This document shows positions 1 to 8,971 of a stretch of 64,000 bases of DNA, one piece after another. The stretch is from CAVUAN01 sp963739435. GTDB lineage: Bacteria > Acidobacteriota > Thermoanaerobaculia > UBA5066 > Gp7-AA6. The notes under the pieces were generated by a model. It saw only the letters and a program-made list of their open reading frames with translations, was not told where the DNA came from and made no database searches. Location: NCBI GenBank assembly GCA_963739435.1, contig CAVUAN010000006.1, forward strand, positions 186,001-250,000, given 5' to 3'. Numbering within the stretch: the first letter of the stretch is position 1; each line of letters opens with the position of its first letter. The translations under genes were made by a program, and so were the position numbers.

Positions 1-1151
1 AGCGGGCCCCGCGGACGCTTCGACGGAAGACGGGTCGGCCCCGGCGACAGCGAGAGAGACGACGTCGCCCGAGGCCAGCCGCCGCGTCTGCCATTGCCGA
101 TCCGGGATGGCCAGGCCGCCCGCGACGCAAAGGTAGGCCCGCACGCCCGAGATGACCCGCGAGAGACCCACGCGATCGCCCCGGCGCAGGTCGAAGGGCC
201 GGCCCGCGGCCGAGCGGGGTTCCGTTCTTCTCGATGACGGCCATCGCTCCCGACACCGCCGCGCGGCAGTCGGCGAGGACTTCGAGCTCGGGTCCGGCGA
301 GGGTGATCTCGAGCGCCGGTGTGCCGCCCGGGTTCTCGACGAGCCGGTTGCCTTCGGCCAGCGCAACCGGGTCCATCGCGCCGCCCGAAGGGACGCCGAA
401 GCTCCCACGCCCGTGGCGCGCCGCACCCTGCAGCGATGTGAAGAGCCCCGCGATTGCGAACGCGAAACAACGGCGTGCCACCGGCATCGGGATCGGGTGA
501 TTGGAGAACGGGGCCTTCGTTCTCGCCCACCGGCTCGAAGACGACCGAGTCTCCCGGCAGCAGGAGCGTCGGAGGATTAGCCGCCGGATCGAAGAAGCGC
601 GCCGCCGAGCGGCCGATCAGGCGCCAGCCGCCTGGCGTCTCGGCCGGATAAACGCCCGTGTAGGAGCCGCCGATCGCAAGAGTCCCGGCGGCCACCCGAG
701 TTCGCGGCGTTGCAAGGCGCGCGGCGTGGAGCTCTTCGGGCAGGCCGACGCAATATCCGAATCCCGGCGCGAACCCGAGAAACGCAACCCGGTACGCCGC
801 GGCGGCGTGCCGGCGAGCCACTTCTTCGGGCGACACGCCGAGGCCGGCAGCGAGCTCCGCCAGATCGAGCGCGGCCGCGCCGCCGTAGTGCACGGGGATT
901 CTCACCGTCCGGCCCGCATCGGCTGCCGAAAGCGAAGGGCCGAAGAGATCTTTATCGAGAGACGCGCGGTCGAAACCGCGGCCGACCGTCAGGAAGAGCG
1001 TCCGGGCGCCGGGAACCGCATCGAGCAGGCCCGGCCGCCCCGACAGGGCGCGCGCCGCTGCAATCGCCGCCCGATTGGCGGAGTCCTCGGACGCGCCGGG
1101 GAACTCGACGAGGAGAGAGCCCGGCACGAGCTCGCGGACAACGACCTTCAC
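1..1151 (-). CDS. PxpB-PxpC fusion, 5-oxoprolinase-type subunits (3' end off window, two frameshifts)
   Basis: The first part matches the KipI/PxpB family (GFAPGFGYCVGLP, then a TPGGWRLIG segment). The second part matches KipA/PxpC (AGLFTSLQ, FGVPSGGAMDPVAL, later GVRAYLCVAGGL). In this family the subunits work with PxpA in ATP-dependent opening of 5-oxoproline to glutamate. No stop codon separates the two domains, so a fused protein like the 5-oxoprolinase/urea amidolyase family is likeliest. The frame slips by one base near 462 and again near 200; each reads as one extra base. The GTG start at 1151 overlaps the TGA of the permease upstream (GTGA), so it is translationally coupled to an amino-acid transporter. 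The gene runs off the left edge. Confidence 0.72.
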   Translation of the reverse strand, partial: MKVVVRELVPGSLLVEFPGASEDSANRAAIAAARALSGRPGLLDAVPGARTLFLTVGRGFDRASLDKDLFGPSLSAADAGRTVRIPVHYGGAAALDLAELAAGLGVSPEEVARRHAAAAYRVAFLGFAPGFGYCVGLPEELHAARLATPRTRVAAGTLAIGGSYTGVYPAETPGGWRLIGRSAARFFDPAANPPTLLLPGDSVVFEPVGENEGPVLQSPDPDAGGTPLFRVRNRGALHIAAGCGAPRAWELRRPFGRRDGPGCAGRRQPARREPGRHTGARDHPRRTRARSPRRLPRGGVGSDGRHREERNPARPRAGPSTCAGAIAWVSRGSSRACGPTFASRAAWPSRIGNGRRGGWPRATSSLSLSPGPTRLPSKRPRGP

Positions 1152-2539
1152 GCCGGCGTCTTCCGTCGCCGCCACAGGAAATAGACAGGCACCCCGGTCA
1201 AACAGAGCGCATACCCCGGCCATGTCGTTTTGGGGCTGCCATGGAGCAGGACGGCAATCAACACCAGGCCCGCCGCGGCGTAGACGATGGGCAACACCGG
1301 GTAGCCGGGCGCCTGGAACGGCCGCGGCAGGTCGGGCCGCTTCCGGCGCAGGACGATGACCGCGACGACGAGCAGGACGAAGAACAGGATGTCGACCGAG
1401 ATCACGTACTTGAGCAAGTCGCTGTAGCTGCCGGACAGCACGAGCAGGCAGGCCCACGCCCCCTGCGCCCACAGCGCGTTGCCGGGCACCGATGCGCCGT
1501 TCAACCGAGCGACGCTGCGAAAGAACAGGCCGTCGCGCGCCATGGCAAACGAGACGCGCGCGCCCGACAGGATCAGGCCATTCACGCAGCCGAACGTCGA
1601 GACCATGATCGCCAGAGCCGTCGCGGCTGCCGCACCCGGGCCAAAGAGCGACGTCGCCGCGGCCGTCGCCAGCCGGTCCTCGGAAGGATGTTGCACGGCT
1701 GCAAACGGCAGGACATTCATGTACGCGACGTTGGCGAGAACGTAGATGGATGTCACGACGAGGCACCCGGCCAGCAGAGCGAACGGCAGCGTTTTCCCCG
1801 GCTCTTGGATCTCCTCACCCGCAAAAGTCACGTTGTTCCAGGCCGACTGCGAGAAGAGCGGGCCGACCATCGCCGTGCCCAGGGCCGCCACGAACGCCAG
1901 GCCGGCAAGAGACTCGCCCGAAGGCGCCACCGCTCGAAAGAAATCCGGGGCACGCAGGGCGGATCCTGCCCCGCCCCCCAGGAAAAGGCCGAAGAGCGTG
2001 AGAGCCGCGAGGGCGGCAAATTTAGCCACCGTAAAGACGTTTTGGGTGAGCGTTCCCGCTTTCAGGCCCGTCGCGTTCGAGGCCGTCAGTATCACGATGA
2101 CGCCAAGGGCCACGGCCTGTACGGCCGACACCTTGACCGGCCCAACCGAAAAGACAACGTGTCCGCTCGAAATCCCCGGCGCGAGCACTCCCGAGAACCG
2201 AGCGAACGCCACCGCCACCGCGGCAATCGTCCCGGTCTGCACCACGAGAAAGAGCGTCCAGCCGAACAAGAAGCCAAAGAGCGGCCCGTAGGCTTCGCGG
2301 AAGAACACGTACTGCCCGCCGGCCTTCGGCAGCATCGCGGCCAGCTCCGCGCAAGAGAGCGCCGCGATCATCGTCAGCGCCCCGCTGATGGCCCACGCCG
2401 CGAGCACCCAGCCCGGCGAGCCGACGACCCGAGCGCTCTCGGCCGAAACGATGAAGATCCCGGACCCGATCATCGAGCCGACGACGAGAGCCGTCGCGTC
2501 GAACCGCGTGATCCCTCGGAGCAGATGCGCCGCGGTCAC
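1148..2539 (-). CDS. APC-superfamily amino acid permease
   Basis: A 463-residue integral membrane protein with about twelve hydrophobic segments. It carries the amino acid-polyamine-organocation signature at the first helix (VGSMIGSGIFIV) and the conserved FAGEEIQEPGKTLP region in the middle. It probably imports an amino acid or a related compound. A longer reading from 2866 is open, but it includes the end of the previous gene. I chose GTG at 2539 because it overlaps that gene's TGA by four bases and lies directly before the first conserved residues (LLRGITRFDATALV). The downstream partner is a 5-oxoprolinase subunit fusion, so 5-oxoproline or glutamate is a reasonable substrate guess, but nothing in the sequence proves it. 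Confidence 0.85.
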   Translation of the reverse strand: MTAAHLLRGITRFDATALVVGSMIGSGIFIVSAESARVVGSPGWVLAAWAISGALTMIAALSCAELAAMLPKAGGQYVFFREAYGPLFGFLFGWTLFLVVQTGTIAAVAVAFARFSGVLAPGISSGHVVFSVGPVKVSAVQAVALGVIVILTASNATGLKAGTLTQNVFTVAKFAALAALTLFGLFLGGGAGSALRAPDFFRAVAPSGESLAGLAFVAALGTAMVGPLFSQSAWNNVTFAGEEIQEPGKTLPFALLAGCLVVTSIYVLANVAYMNVLPFAAVQHPSEDRLATAAATSLFGPGAAAATALAIMVSTFGCVNGLILSGARVSFAMARDGLFFRSVARLNGASVPGNALWAQGAWACLLVLSGSYSDLLKYVISVDILFFVLLVVAVIVLRRKRPDLPRPFQAPGYPVLPIVYAAAGLVLIAVLLHGSPKTTWPGYALCLTGVPVYFLWRRRKTPA

Positions 2540-3167
2540 CGCCTGCGGCCGCCCGGGCGCGCCGCTCGCGCTAGGACGAGTGCTACGCCGAGGACTGCCC
2601 CGACCGCACCCGCGGCACACAACAGCAGCGGAACAGACGACGACGTGGTCGGCCGCGGCGGGGAGGGCACGAGGGCGCGCTCGAGCGTCGGTCGAGGCTC
2701 GCCGCCGCGCCAGCTCGAGCTTGAGGCTCTCTTCACCCTGCCGCATCGCCCAACGGTGGTTTGCGGCGAAAACCGGACGGGCCAGGGGCGAGAGAAGGCG
2801 CAGCAGCGGCTTTCTCGCCTCGATCTGCCAGTCGTACGTCGACATGGACCCAGGCGCCTCGCTCATCGAATGTCCACACGCCCCGCCCTACGAAGTCGCC
2901 TTCGGCCTCGAGAGTGAAGCCGTGGGGATGGCGCGATTCCACGACCCGAAAGCTCCAGGACAGGGTGTACGGCAGCCAGCCCTTCGTCAGCAGAACCACG
3001 CGGCGGCCGACGCCGCCCTCGCCGCCCGGCTCGAGCTCCGCGACGGCGAGGTACACCGAAGGCCACCACCGCGACAGCTCCAGCGGATCGGCCAGCACGT
3101 CGGAGACCTCACGGGCGGTCCCGACGACATCCCATTCGGTGACGAAGCGATACTGGGCGGAGGGCAT
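2536..3167 (-). CDS. SRPBCC (START/Bet v1-fold) family protein, frameshifted
   Basis: The N-terminal half (MPSAQYRFVTEWDVVG... WWPSVYLAV) and the middle (YDWQIEARKPLLR, ANHRWAMRQGEESL) match the polyketide-cyclase-like SRPBCC family, which binds hydrophobic ligands. The two parts lie in different frames with a slip near 2840. A second slip near 2680 leads to a C-terminal hydrophobic helix (SVPLLLCAAGAVGAVLG) and a stop at 2536. The length is two bases over a multiple of three, which fits two single-base insertions. The last frame is supported by the GTGA overlap with the permease start. First gene of the operon; divergent from the YpdA-like gene. Ligand unknown. Confidence 0.65.
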
Positions 3168-3227
3168 GGCTGTGACCGAGGAAAGCCTATCAAGCCCTCG
3201 CCTCGCCCCGGCCGTAGAATCCCCGCC

Positions 3228-4203
3228 GTGACCGAACCCGTAGCCATCGTCGGCGCCGGCCCGACCGGCATCGCGTGCTCGATCGAGCTTGCGCGCGTCG
3301 GAATAGACGCCGTCTGCTACGACCGGGGCGGCCTGCTCGACTCGCTCTACCACTTCCCCGAGGAGATGCGCTGGTTCTCGACGCGCGACCTTCTCGACAT
3401 CGCGGGCGTCCCGTTCGTCACGCCGGAGGCCCATCCGACACGCCTCGAGACCCTCGCCTACTACCGGGGCGTGGCCGAGAAATTCGGCGTCCGCTTCGTG
3501 CCCGACACGGCGATCGAGGCTGCACGCGCCCGACGGCGCGGGCGTCGTCCTGGTGTCGCGCGGCCGGGAGATCCGCGCACCCGCAGCGATCCTGGCGACC
3601 GGCTTCTTCCACAACCCGAAGCGGCTGGGCGTCCCCGGTGACGCTCTGCCGCATGTCCACAGCCGTTTCGTGTCCTCCTATCCTTTTCACGGCCGCGAGG
3701 TCGTCGTCGTCGGAGGCAAGAACGGAGCGGCCGAAGCCGCGCTCGATCTCTACCGGCACGGAGCGCGGGTCACCATGGTCGTGCGCGCCGCCGCGATCTC
3801 GGATCGCGTCAAGTACTGGATCAAGCCCGATCTCGAAAACCGCATCCGCGACGGGAAGATCCGCGCGCACTTCGGCAGCCGTGTCGTGGCCATTACACCC
3901 GAGGATGTTCGCGTCGCTACTCCCGGCGGCGAGGAGACGGTCCCCGCCTCCGCCGTCTTCGCCCTGATTGGATATGAGCCCGACTTCGAGCTCTTGACGC
4001 GCTGCGGCATCCGGCTCGAAGGCGAGAAGCGGGTGCCGGCGCACGACCCCGAGACTCTCGAATCCAACGTGCCGAACCTCTATCTGGCCGGGGCGATCAC
4101 CGGCGGGTCGGAGATCGGGAAGATCTTCATCGAGAACAGCCGCCACCACGCCGCCCAAATCGCTGCATCGATCGCAAAGGGCCGCAAGGCCGTCACCGGC
4201 TGA
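3228..4203 (+). CDS. YpdA-like FAD/NAD(P)-dependent disulfide reductase (one frameshift)
   Basis: Matches the YpdA family of putative bacillithiol-disulfide reductases. It has an N-terminal FAD-binding GAGPTGI motif after a GTG start, the family segment LLDSLYHFPEEMRWFSTR, a second nucleotide-binding motif (GGKNGAAEAAL) and the C-terminal LYLAGAITGGSEIGKIFIEN segment. YpdA proteins lack a CxxC active site and are thought to use NADPH to recycle the oxidised low-molecular-weight thiol. The frame slips near 3525. Total length is one base over a multiple of three, so a single inserted base would give 324 residues, the usual family length. The 3' end overlaps the convergent NUDIX gene by 11 bases. 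Confidence 0.8.
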
Positions 4204-4708
4204 GCGTCGCCAGGTAGAGCCCCGCCCAGACTTTCGGGTCGACGAGCGCACCCTCTGTTTCGCGCTGCCGTGCCCAGGCAGGAAGCTCCAGAACGGGAAC
4301 GGCATGGACGCGGATTGAGCCGCGGTCGTGCGGGGCCTGGTCGCCGGTCTTGCGGGCTCCGCGCGCCAGATAGAAGACGACCATCTCGGAAGACTGGCCG
4401 GCCGAACCGGGACCGCGGGCCAGAAGCTCGAACGTCTCGGCCTCGTAGCCGGTCTCCTCCGTGAGCTCCCGGCGGGCCGCCACGATCGCCTCCTCCGGCC
4501 CCTCGTCGCCGACCAGGCCGGCCGGCAGGGAGATCACCCGGGCATTGACGGCGGGGCGAAACTCCTCAACCAGCACGATCCGGCCATCGCCTGTCAGGGC
4601 GACGATCATCACGGCCTCCTTGGCGACCCGGTGCTCGGCGTACTCCCAGCCCCGCCGCCGCAGAAACAGCATGTGTCGGCCCTCGCAGAGAACTTCCACC
4701 TCATCCAT
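4193..4708 (-). CDS. NUDIX hydrolase, ADP-ribose pyrophosphatase-like
   Basis: A 171-residue protein with a full NUDIX box around residues 88-110 (GDEGPEEAIVAARRELTEET fits G-x5-E-x7-REL-x-EE-x-G). The preceding LVEEFRPAVNARVISLPAG segment is typical of the ADP-ribose pyrophosphatase branch, which cleaves ADP-ribose to AMP and ribose 5-phosphate. It is cytoplasmic, with no signal peptide. It is divergent from blaI across a 156-base intergenic region that holds the tandem operator, so it could share that control. Its end overlaps the YpdA-like gene on the other strand. The exact nucleotide substrate is not shown. Confidence 0.85.
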   Translation of the reverse strand: MDEVEVLCEGRHMLFLRRRGWEYAEHRVAKEAVMIVALTGDGRIVLVEEFRPAVNARVISLPAGLVGDEGPEEAIVAARRELTEETGYEAETFELLARGPGSAGQSSEMVVFYLARGARKTGDQAPHDRGSIRVHAVPVLELPAWARQRETEGALVDPKVWAGLYLATLSR

Positions 4709-4802
4709 ACCGTCTCCTTGAATGCTGTGACATCTTGCTACAAGGCCAAAAGAGGGCTGCGAAACCTTCCCTTTCGCCGTCCGTAGAGGGGATAGCGAGA
4801 CC

Positions 4803-4836
4803 GCTAGATTTTTAGCACCTGCTAGTTTTTTAGCAC
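4803..4836. promoter_or_regulatory. Tandem palindromic operator, likely BlaI binding sites
   Basis: Two 16-base copies with an 18-base period: GCTAGATTTTTAGCAC at 4803-4818 and GCTAGTTTTTTAGCAC at 4821-4836. Each contains an inverted pair GCTA-N6-TAGC. They lie 29 bases before the blaI start and stand out as an A/T-rich island in high-GC DNA. BlaI/MecI-type dimeric repressors bind short palindromes at their own promoters, so autoregulation is inferred. The NUDIX gene 95 bases away on the other strand may also be affected. Confidence 0.65.
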
Positions 4837-4864
4837 TAGAATCCGACTCGAGGAGGGCCCCGGG

Positions 4865-5258
4865 ATGAAATCGAAGAAAGCGCTCGCGACTCTCTCCCGG
4901 AGGGAGCGGCAGATCATGGACGTCATCTACCGCGAAGGGTCAGGCGACGGCTGGAGACGTGCTCGACGCAATTGCCGACCCGCCGAGCTATTCCACGGTC
5001 CGCGCGATCCTCTGCGTTCTCGAAAACAAGGGGCATGTCCGGCACGTCGCCGACGGGACGCGCTACGTCTATCTGCCGACCGTCTCGCGCGACCGGGCCG
5101 GCCGCCCCGCCCTGGCGAGCGTCCTCGAGACGTTCTTCGACGGCTCGACGGAAAAGGCCGTCTCGGCGCTGATCGACCTTTCGCGCTCCGAACTTTCCGA
5201 CGAAGACTTCAACCGCCTGTCCAAGCTCATCGACCAGGCTCGAGCGGAGGGACGCTGA
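4865..5258 (+). CDS. blaI: BlaI/MecI-family transcriptional repressor (one frameshift)
   Basis: A winged-helix repressor of the BlaI/MecI/CopY family. The N-terminus (LSRRERQIMDVIYREG) and the rest (DAIADPPSYSTVRAILCVLE, KGHVRHVADGTRYVYLP) are both conserved but in different frames. Removing one G near 4942 joins them as EGSATAGDVLDAIAD. Total length is one base over a multiple of three, giving 130 residues. An AGGAGGG ribosome site precedes the ATG. The next gene, an M56 peptidase, begins one base after the stop. In known systems the peptidase triggers cleavage of this repressor. A tandem palindrome sits just upstream. Confidence 0.82.
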
Positions 5259-5259
5259 C

Positions 5260-7750
5260 ATGAACGCCACGACTCTTTCCGTGATCCGGTTTGCACTCGA
5301 CGTCGCGTTCAAAGCGACCGTCATCTTTGCGGTGGCCGAGCTCGCCCTCGCTGAGCCTGCGCCGCGCGCCGGCTGCCCTGCGGCATCTCGTTGCCACGGC
5401 GGCCCTCGCCTCAGCGCTCCTGTTGCCCGTCCTCTCGCTGGGACTTCCGCGCATCGCCATCCCCGTTCTGCCGAGCCTGCCCGTGGCCGAGAAGCCCGCC
5501 ACGCTCGCTTTCCAGGGAAAGAAGCCGGCCGCCGCACCGGCCTGGACGGAGCCCCGGTCCCGCGTGGAATCGGTCCGTTCCTCCGAGTCGGTTGAGCTGG
5601 TTTCCGGAACGATGTCCGGGTTTCTGCCGGTGAGCAAGCCAGCGGCTCGCACTCCCTGGTTCGCGCTCGTCTTGGCCGCGTGGGCCGCCGGCGCCCTGCT
5701 CGTCGGAACGCGGCTCTGCGTCGGATGGACGCGCGTGCGCCGCATCGCTCGGGAGGCGGATCCGATTCACGAGGTGGAGTGGATCGCCCTGCGCGAGGCA
5801 GCCAGCCAGCGCCTCGGCGTGCGCCGACGCATCGAGTTGCTCGAAAGCGCGGAAGTGCCCATCGCCATGACGTCCGGCCTCCTTCGGCCGCTGCTGCTGC
5901 TCGGCCGAGCGGCGCGCACCTGGGCACTCGAGCGCAAGCGCATCGTGCTCCTCCACGAAATCGCCCACGTCCGGCGCAGCGACTGGTTGACTCTCGTCCT
6001 GGCCGAGGCGGCCGTGGCGGTGTACTGGTTCCACCCGGCTGCCTGGCACCTTGCCGCCCGCGCGCGGCGCGAAGCCGAGCAGGCCGCCGATGACCTGGTG
6101 CTGGCCAGCGGAACCAAGCCTTCCGTTTACGCGGGGCACCTGCTCGGTATTTTCCGCTCGCTGTCGACCGCGGCTCATCCGGTCGTGCCGGCCCTGGCCA
6201 TCGTTCGGCCATCCCACTTCGAAGAGCGTTTGCGCGCCATTCTCGACAACACGGCGGAGCGCCGCGATCTCCCCCGTTCCTTCGCTCGGCTGGCGACCGC
6301 AGGCATCTTTGCCGCAGCGGCCGTCGTCGCCGTCGTCGAGCCCTGGGCCCCGGCCTGCGCGGGAGCCGCGGTCCTGGGTCCCTACGGGGCCCCCGAGCCC
6401 ATGGCCGTCCTGCCGGCGCGCGCCGGTTCCCACGACCCGCAGAAGTGCCCGAAGGCCAAAGCCGCCCCGGCGCCCGCCGCCAGAACTGTCGGAGTCGTCC
6501 ACACATCGGCTACTCCCACGGCTGAAGCGGTTGAAGCTCTTCCGGAACCCGGTCGGACGCTTCCCGCGATACTCCAGGTCCTCCCTGAAATCCAGGCCCT
6601 GAAGAACGGATTCGTCCGCGCGTCGAACGGAGGCGAAAAGCACGGCAACCGGAGCGGCTCCGACTGGTACAGCCGCGGCATGGACCTGCACAACGACGAG
6701 CACTATGACCAGGCGATCGAGGCGTTCAAGAAAGCCATCGATGCGGGCTACCGCGAAGGCGCTTCGAGCTACAACATCGCCTGCGGCTACGCGCTCGAAG
6801 GCAACGCCAACGAGGCGTTCGCGTGGCTCCAGCGCGCGGCGGACGCCGGCTTCGACGTCGGCTCCTATCTCGGCCGCGACGACGATCTGGACAGCTTGAA
6901 GTCCGACCCGAGGTGGAAGGACATCAAGAAGACCGTCAAGCGCAAGGAATCCGCTCGCCAGCAAGACGAGAGCCAGGCGGCCGCCGCCCGCTACGAACGG
7001 CTCGTGGCGAAGGCGCCCAAGAGCGGAGAGCCCTTCTTCGAAATGGGCAAGGAGCTCTTGAACGCCGACCGCTACGATCTCTCGGCCAAAGCCTTCCAGG
7101 CCGCGGCGGACCGCGGCTACCGCGTCGGCACCTCGCTCTACAACGCGGCCTGCGCCCAGTCGCGCGCCGACAACAAGCAGGTCGCGCTCGATCTTCTCCA
7201 GAAATCTCTCGACGCCGGCTTCGACCAGCCCGAGATGTTCCGCACCGACGACGATCTCGACAATGTCCGCGGCGAGCGGCGCTTTGCCGACCTCGCCCGG
7301 GAGGCCCGGGACCTCGAGCTGCCCGGCTTCGGGAACGGCCGCTGGGGATTAGCGGGCGCTGGCTTCTCGGAGAACCGCACGAAGTGGCGCGAGGCGGCCC
7401 GGCGGTTCGAGGAATACGCCCAGAAGCACCCGCAGCAGGGGCGCGCGTGGTTCAACCTGGGCTTTGCCTCGCTCGCGGGCGACCGGCCCGAGGCGGCGGC
7501 CGAAGCCTTCCAGAAGGCGTTCGAGCTCGGCTACCGCGTCCCGACGACGCAGTACAACCTCGCTTGCTCGTACGCCCGACTCAACCAGACGGACAAGGCC
7601 TTCGAGTGGCTCTTCAAGGCGCTCGACGCGGGCTTCGACGCGACGGGGACGCTGCGCAGCGACGAGGACCTCGACAACCTGCGGGGCGATCCGCGGTTCC
7701 GCAAGGCTCTGGATGTCGCCAGGGCAAAGGAACGCGCCAGCGAGGATTGA
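5260..7750 (+). CDS. BlaR1-like M56 peptidase fused to a TPR-like tail (one frameshift)
   Basis: About 829 residues. Hydrophobic helices lie in the N-terminal part, and a zinc-peptidase motif (LLHEIAHVRRSDW) defines the M56/BlaR1 family. The frame slips near 5350; length is one base over a multiple of three. BlaR1 ends in an extracellular penicillin-binding sensor. Here, after another hydrophobic segment (AGIFAAAAVVAVV), the tail holds three repeats of one module: YN-x-AC, then a helix ending in DAGFD, then DDDLD or DEDLD with a short R-rich close (LKSDPRWK, VRGERRFA, LRGDPRFR). It is probably a membrane anti-repressor that inactivates BlaI after sensing an unknown signal, not necessarily a beta-lactam. 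Confidence 0.78.
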
Positions 7751-7754
7751 GTTT

Positions 7755-8876
7755 CTAGAGCTTCGGGCCGACGAGCGCGGCGAGCAGGAGCGCCAGCCCG
7801 GCAACGAGAACCGCGCTCGCCGCGCCGACATAGAACGGACGGGCTCCGAGCTTTGCGAGCGCCCGCAGGTCCGTCGTCAGGCCCACGCCGGCCATCGCCG
7901 TGCCGAGGGCCGCAGCCGCCCCGGTTTCCCCGACCGATTTCGTCAGGTTCTTCCAGGCCTCGGCGTCGAGGGCGCCGAAGGCCAGGCCTCCCCGAGCCAG
8001 ACCCGCATCGCCCACGGAGCGGACGATGGCCATCCCCAGAAACCCGAGCACGAACAGGGGAAAGAGCTTACCGATCTCGACTTTCTCGCCCGCCCTTCCC
8101 GAGCGCCGCGCGTGCAGCAGCGCGAGAAATGGAACCACGGCCACGAGAAAAACGTTGCGCGTCAGCTTCGTGACGGCAGCCACCTGCAACGCCTTCTCGT
8201 CGCCGAAGAGCTCCTTGTACGAGAGGGCCGCGCCCATCACCTGCGAGGTGTCGTGGATGCCGGTGCCGAGGAAGAGGCCGACCGAGCCCGAAGCCGGGCC
8301 GAACAGGGCGTGCGCCAGGTACGGGTACGCCAGCATCGCCGCAAGACCGAAGAGCGTGACGTTGGCCACGGTGTAGGCCACCTCGCTGTCCTCCGCTTCG
8401 ATCACCGGCCCGATCGCGACGGCCGCGGTCACGCCGCAGATCGCGGTGGAGGCCGCGGCCAGAGTGCCGAGCCGGTCCGAGAGTCCGAGTCCGCGGGCGA
8501 TCGCCGTCGTCACGACGAGCGCGACCACGATGATGGTGGCAACGACCGGCACGCCCCACGCCCCGAGCTTCACGACGTCGAAGAACGAGAGCTTGATGCC
8601 CACGAGGATGATCCCCAGGCGCAGGACCGTCTTGACCGCAAACGCCAGGCCGGGCCGAAAGAAGGCCGCCGTACCGAGGGTGTTGGCGGCGGCGAGCCCG
8701 ACCAGGATCGACACCGAGATGCCCGAGATCGGGCTTGCCCGGCCGGAGGGATCGAGGCCCTCGAGCCGCAGCAGCCCGGAGCCCAGCACGCGGGCGAGCT
8801 CTCCCGCCAGAAGCATCACGGCCGCCGCCAGGGCGAGTCCCGGAACGATCCGCAGGATGCCGCCCTCCGCGCGCAT
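7755..8876 (-). CDS. YeiH family (UPF0324) putative sulfate exporter
   Basis: A 373-residue membrane protein with about ten hydrophobic helices and the family segments LGIILVGIKLSFFDV, STAICGVTAAVAIGP and GTGIHDTSQVMGAAL. YeiH/YeeE-like UPF0324 proteins are annotated as putative sulfate or sulfonate-related exporters, but transport has rarely been tested. It is convergent with the M56 gene with only four bases between stops, and divergent from the MacA-like gene. The ATG at 8876 is the first start in a frame that matches the family from the beginning. No operon partner points to a substrate. Confidence 0.8.
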   Translation of the reverse strand: MRAEGGILRIVPGLALAAAVMLLAGELARVLGSGLLRLEGLDPSGRASPISGISVSILVGLAAANTLGTAAFFRPGLAFAVKTVLRLGIILVGIKLSFFDVVKLGAWGVPVVATIIVVALVVTTAIARGLGLSDRLGTLAAASTAICGVTAAVAIGPVIEAEDSEVAYTVANVTLFGLAAMLAYPYLAHALFGPASGSVGLFLGTGIHDTSQVMGAALSYKELFGDEKALQVAAVTKLTRNVFLVAVVPFLALLHARRSGRAGEKVEIGKLFPLFVLGFLGMAIVRSVGDAGLARGGLAFGALDAEAWKNLTKSVGETGAAAALGTAMAGVGLTTDLRALAKLGARPFYVGAASAVLVAGLALLLAALVGPKL

Positions 8877-8971
8877 GGCGGCGAAGCTTACATGGAGGCG
8901 GCGAACTTCCCCGGACTTGGTGCGTAACTAGGGAGCAAGGCGTTTTTTTCGGTTCGAGTCGGGAGGCCGGC

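Noticed and set aside
1148..2866. 572-residue permease starting at 2866
   Set aside because: The first ~110 residues belong to the end of the SRPBCC gene in a shifted frame; a GTGA overlap supports the start at 2539.
710..2917. 735-residue open frame on the plus strand
   Set aside because: Arg/Gly-rich with no family match; it is the opposite-strand shadow of the permease and PxpBC genes in high-GC DNA.
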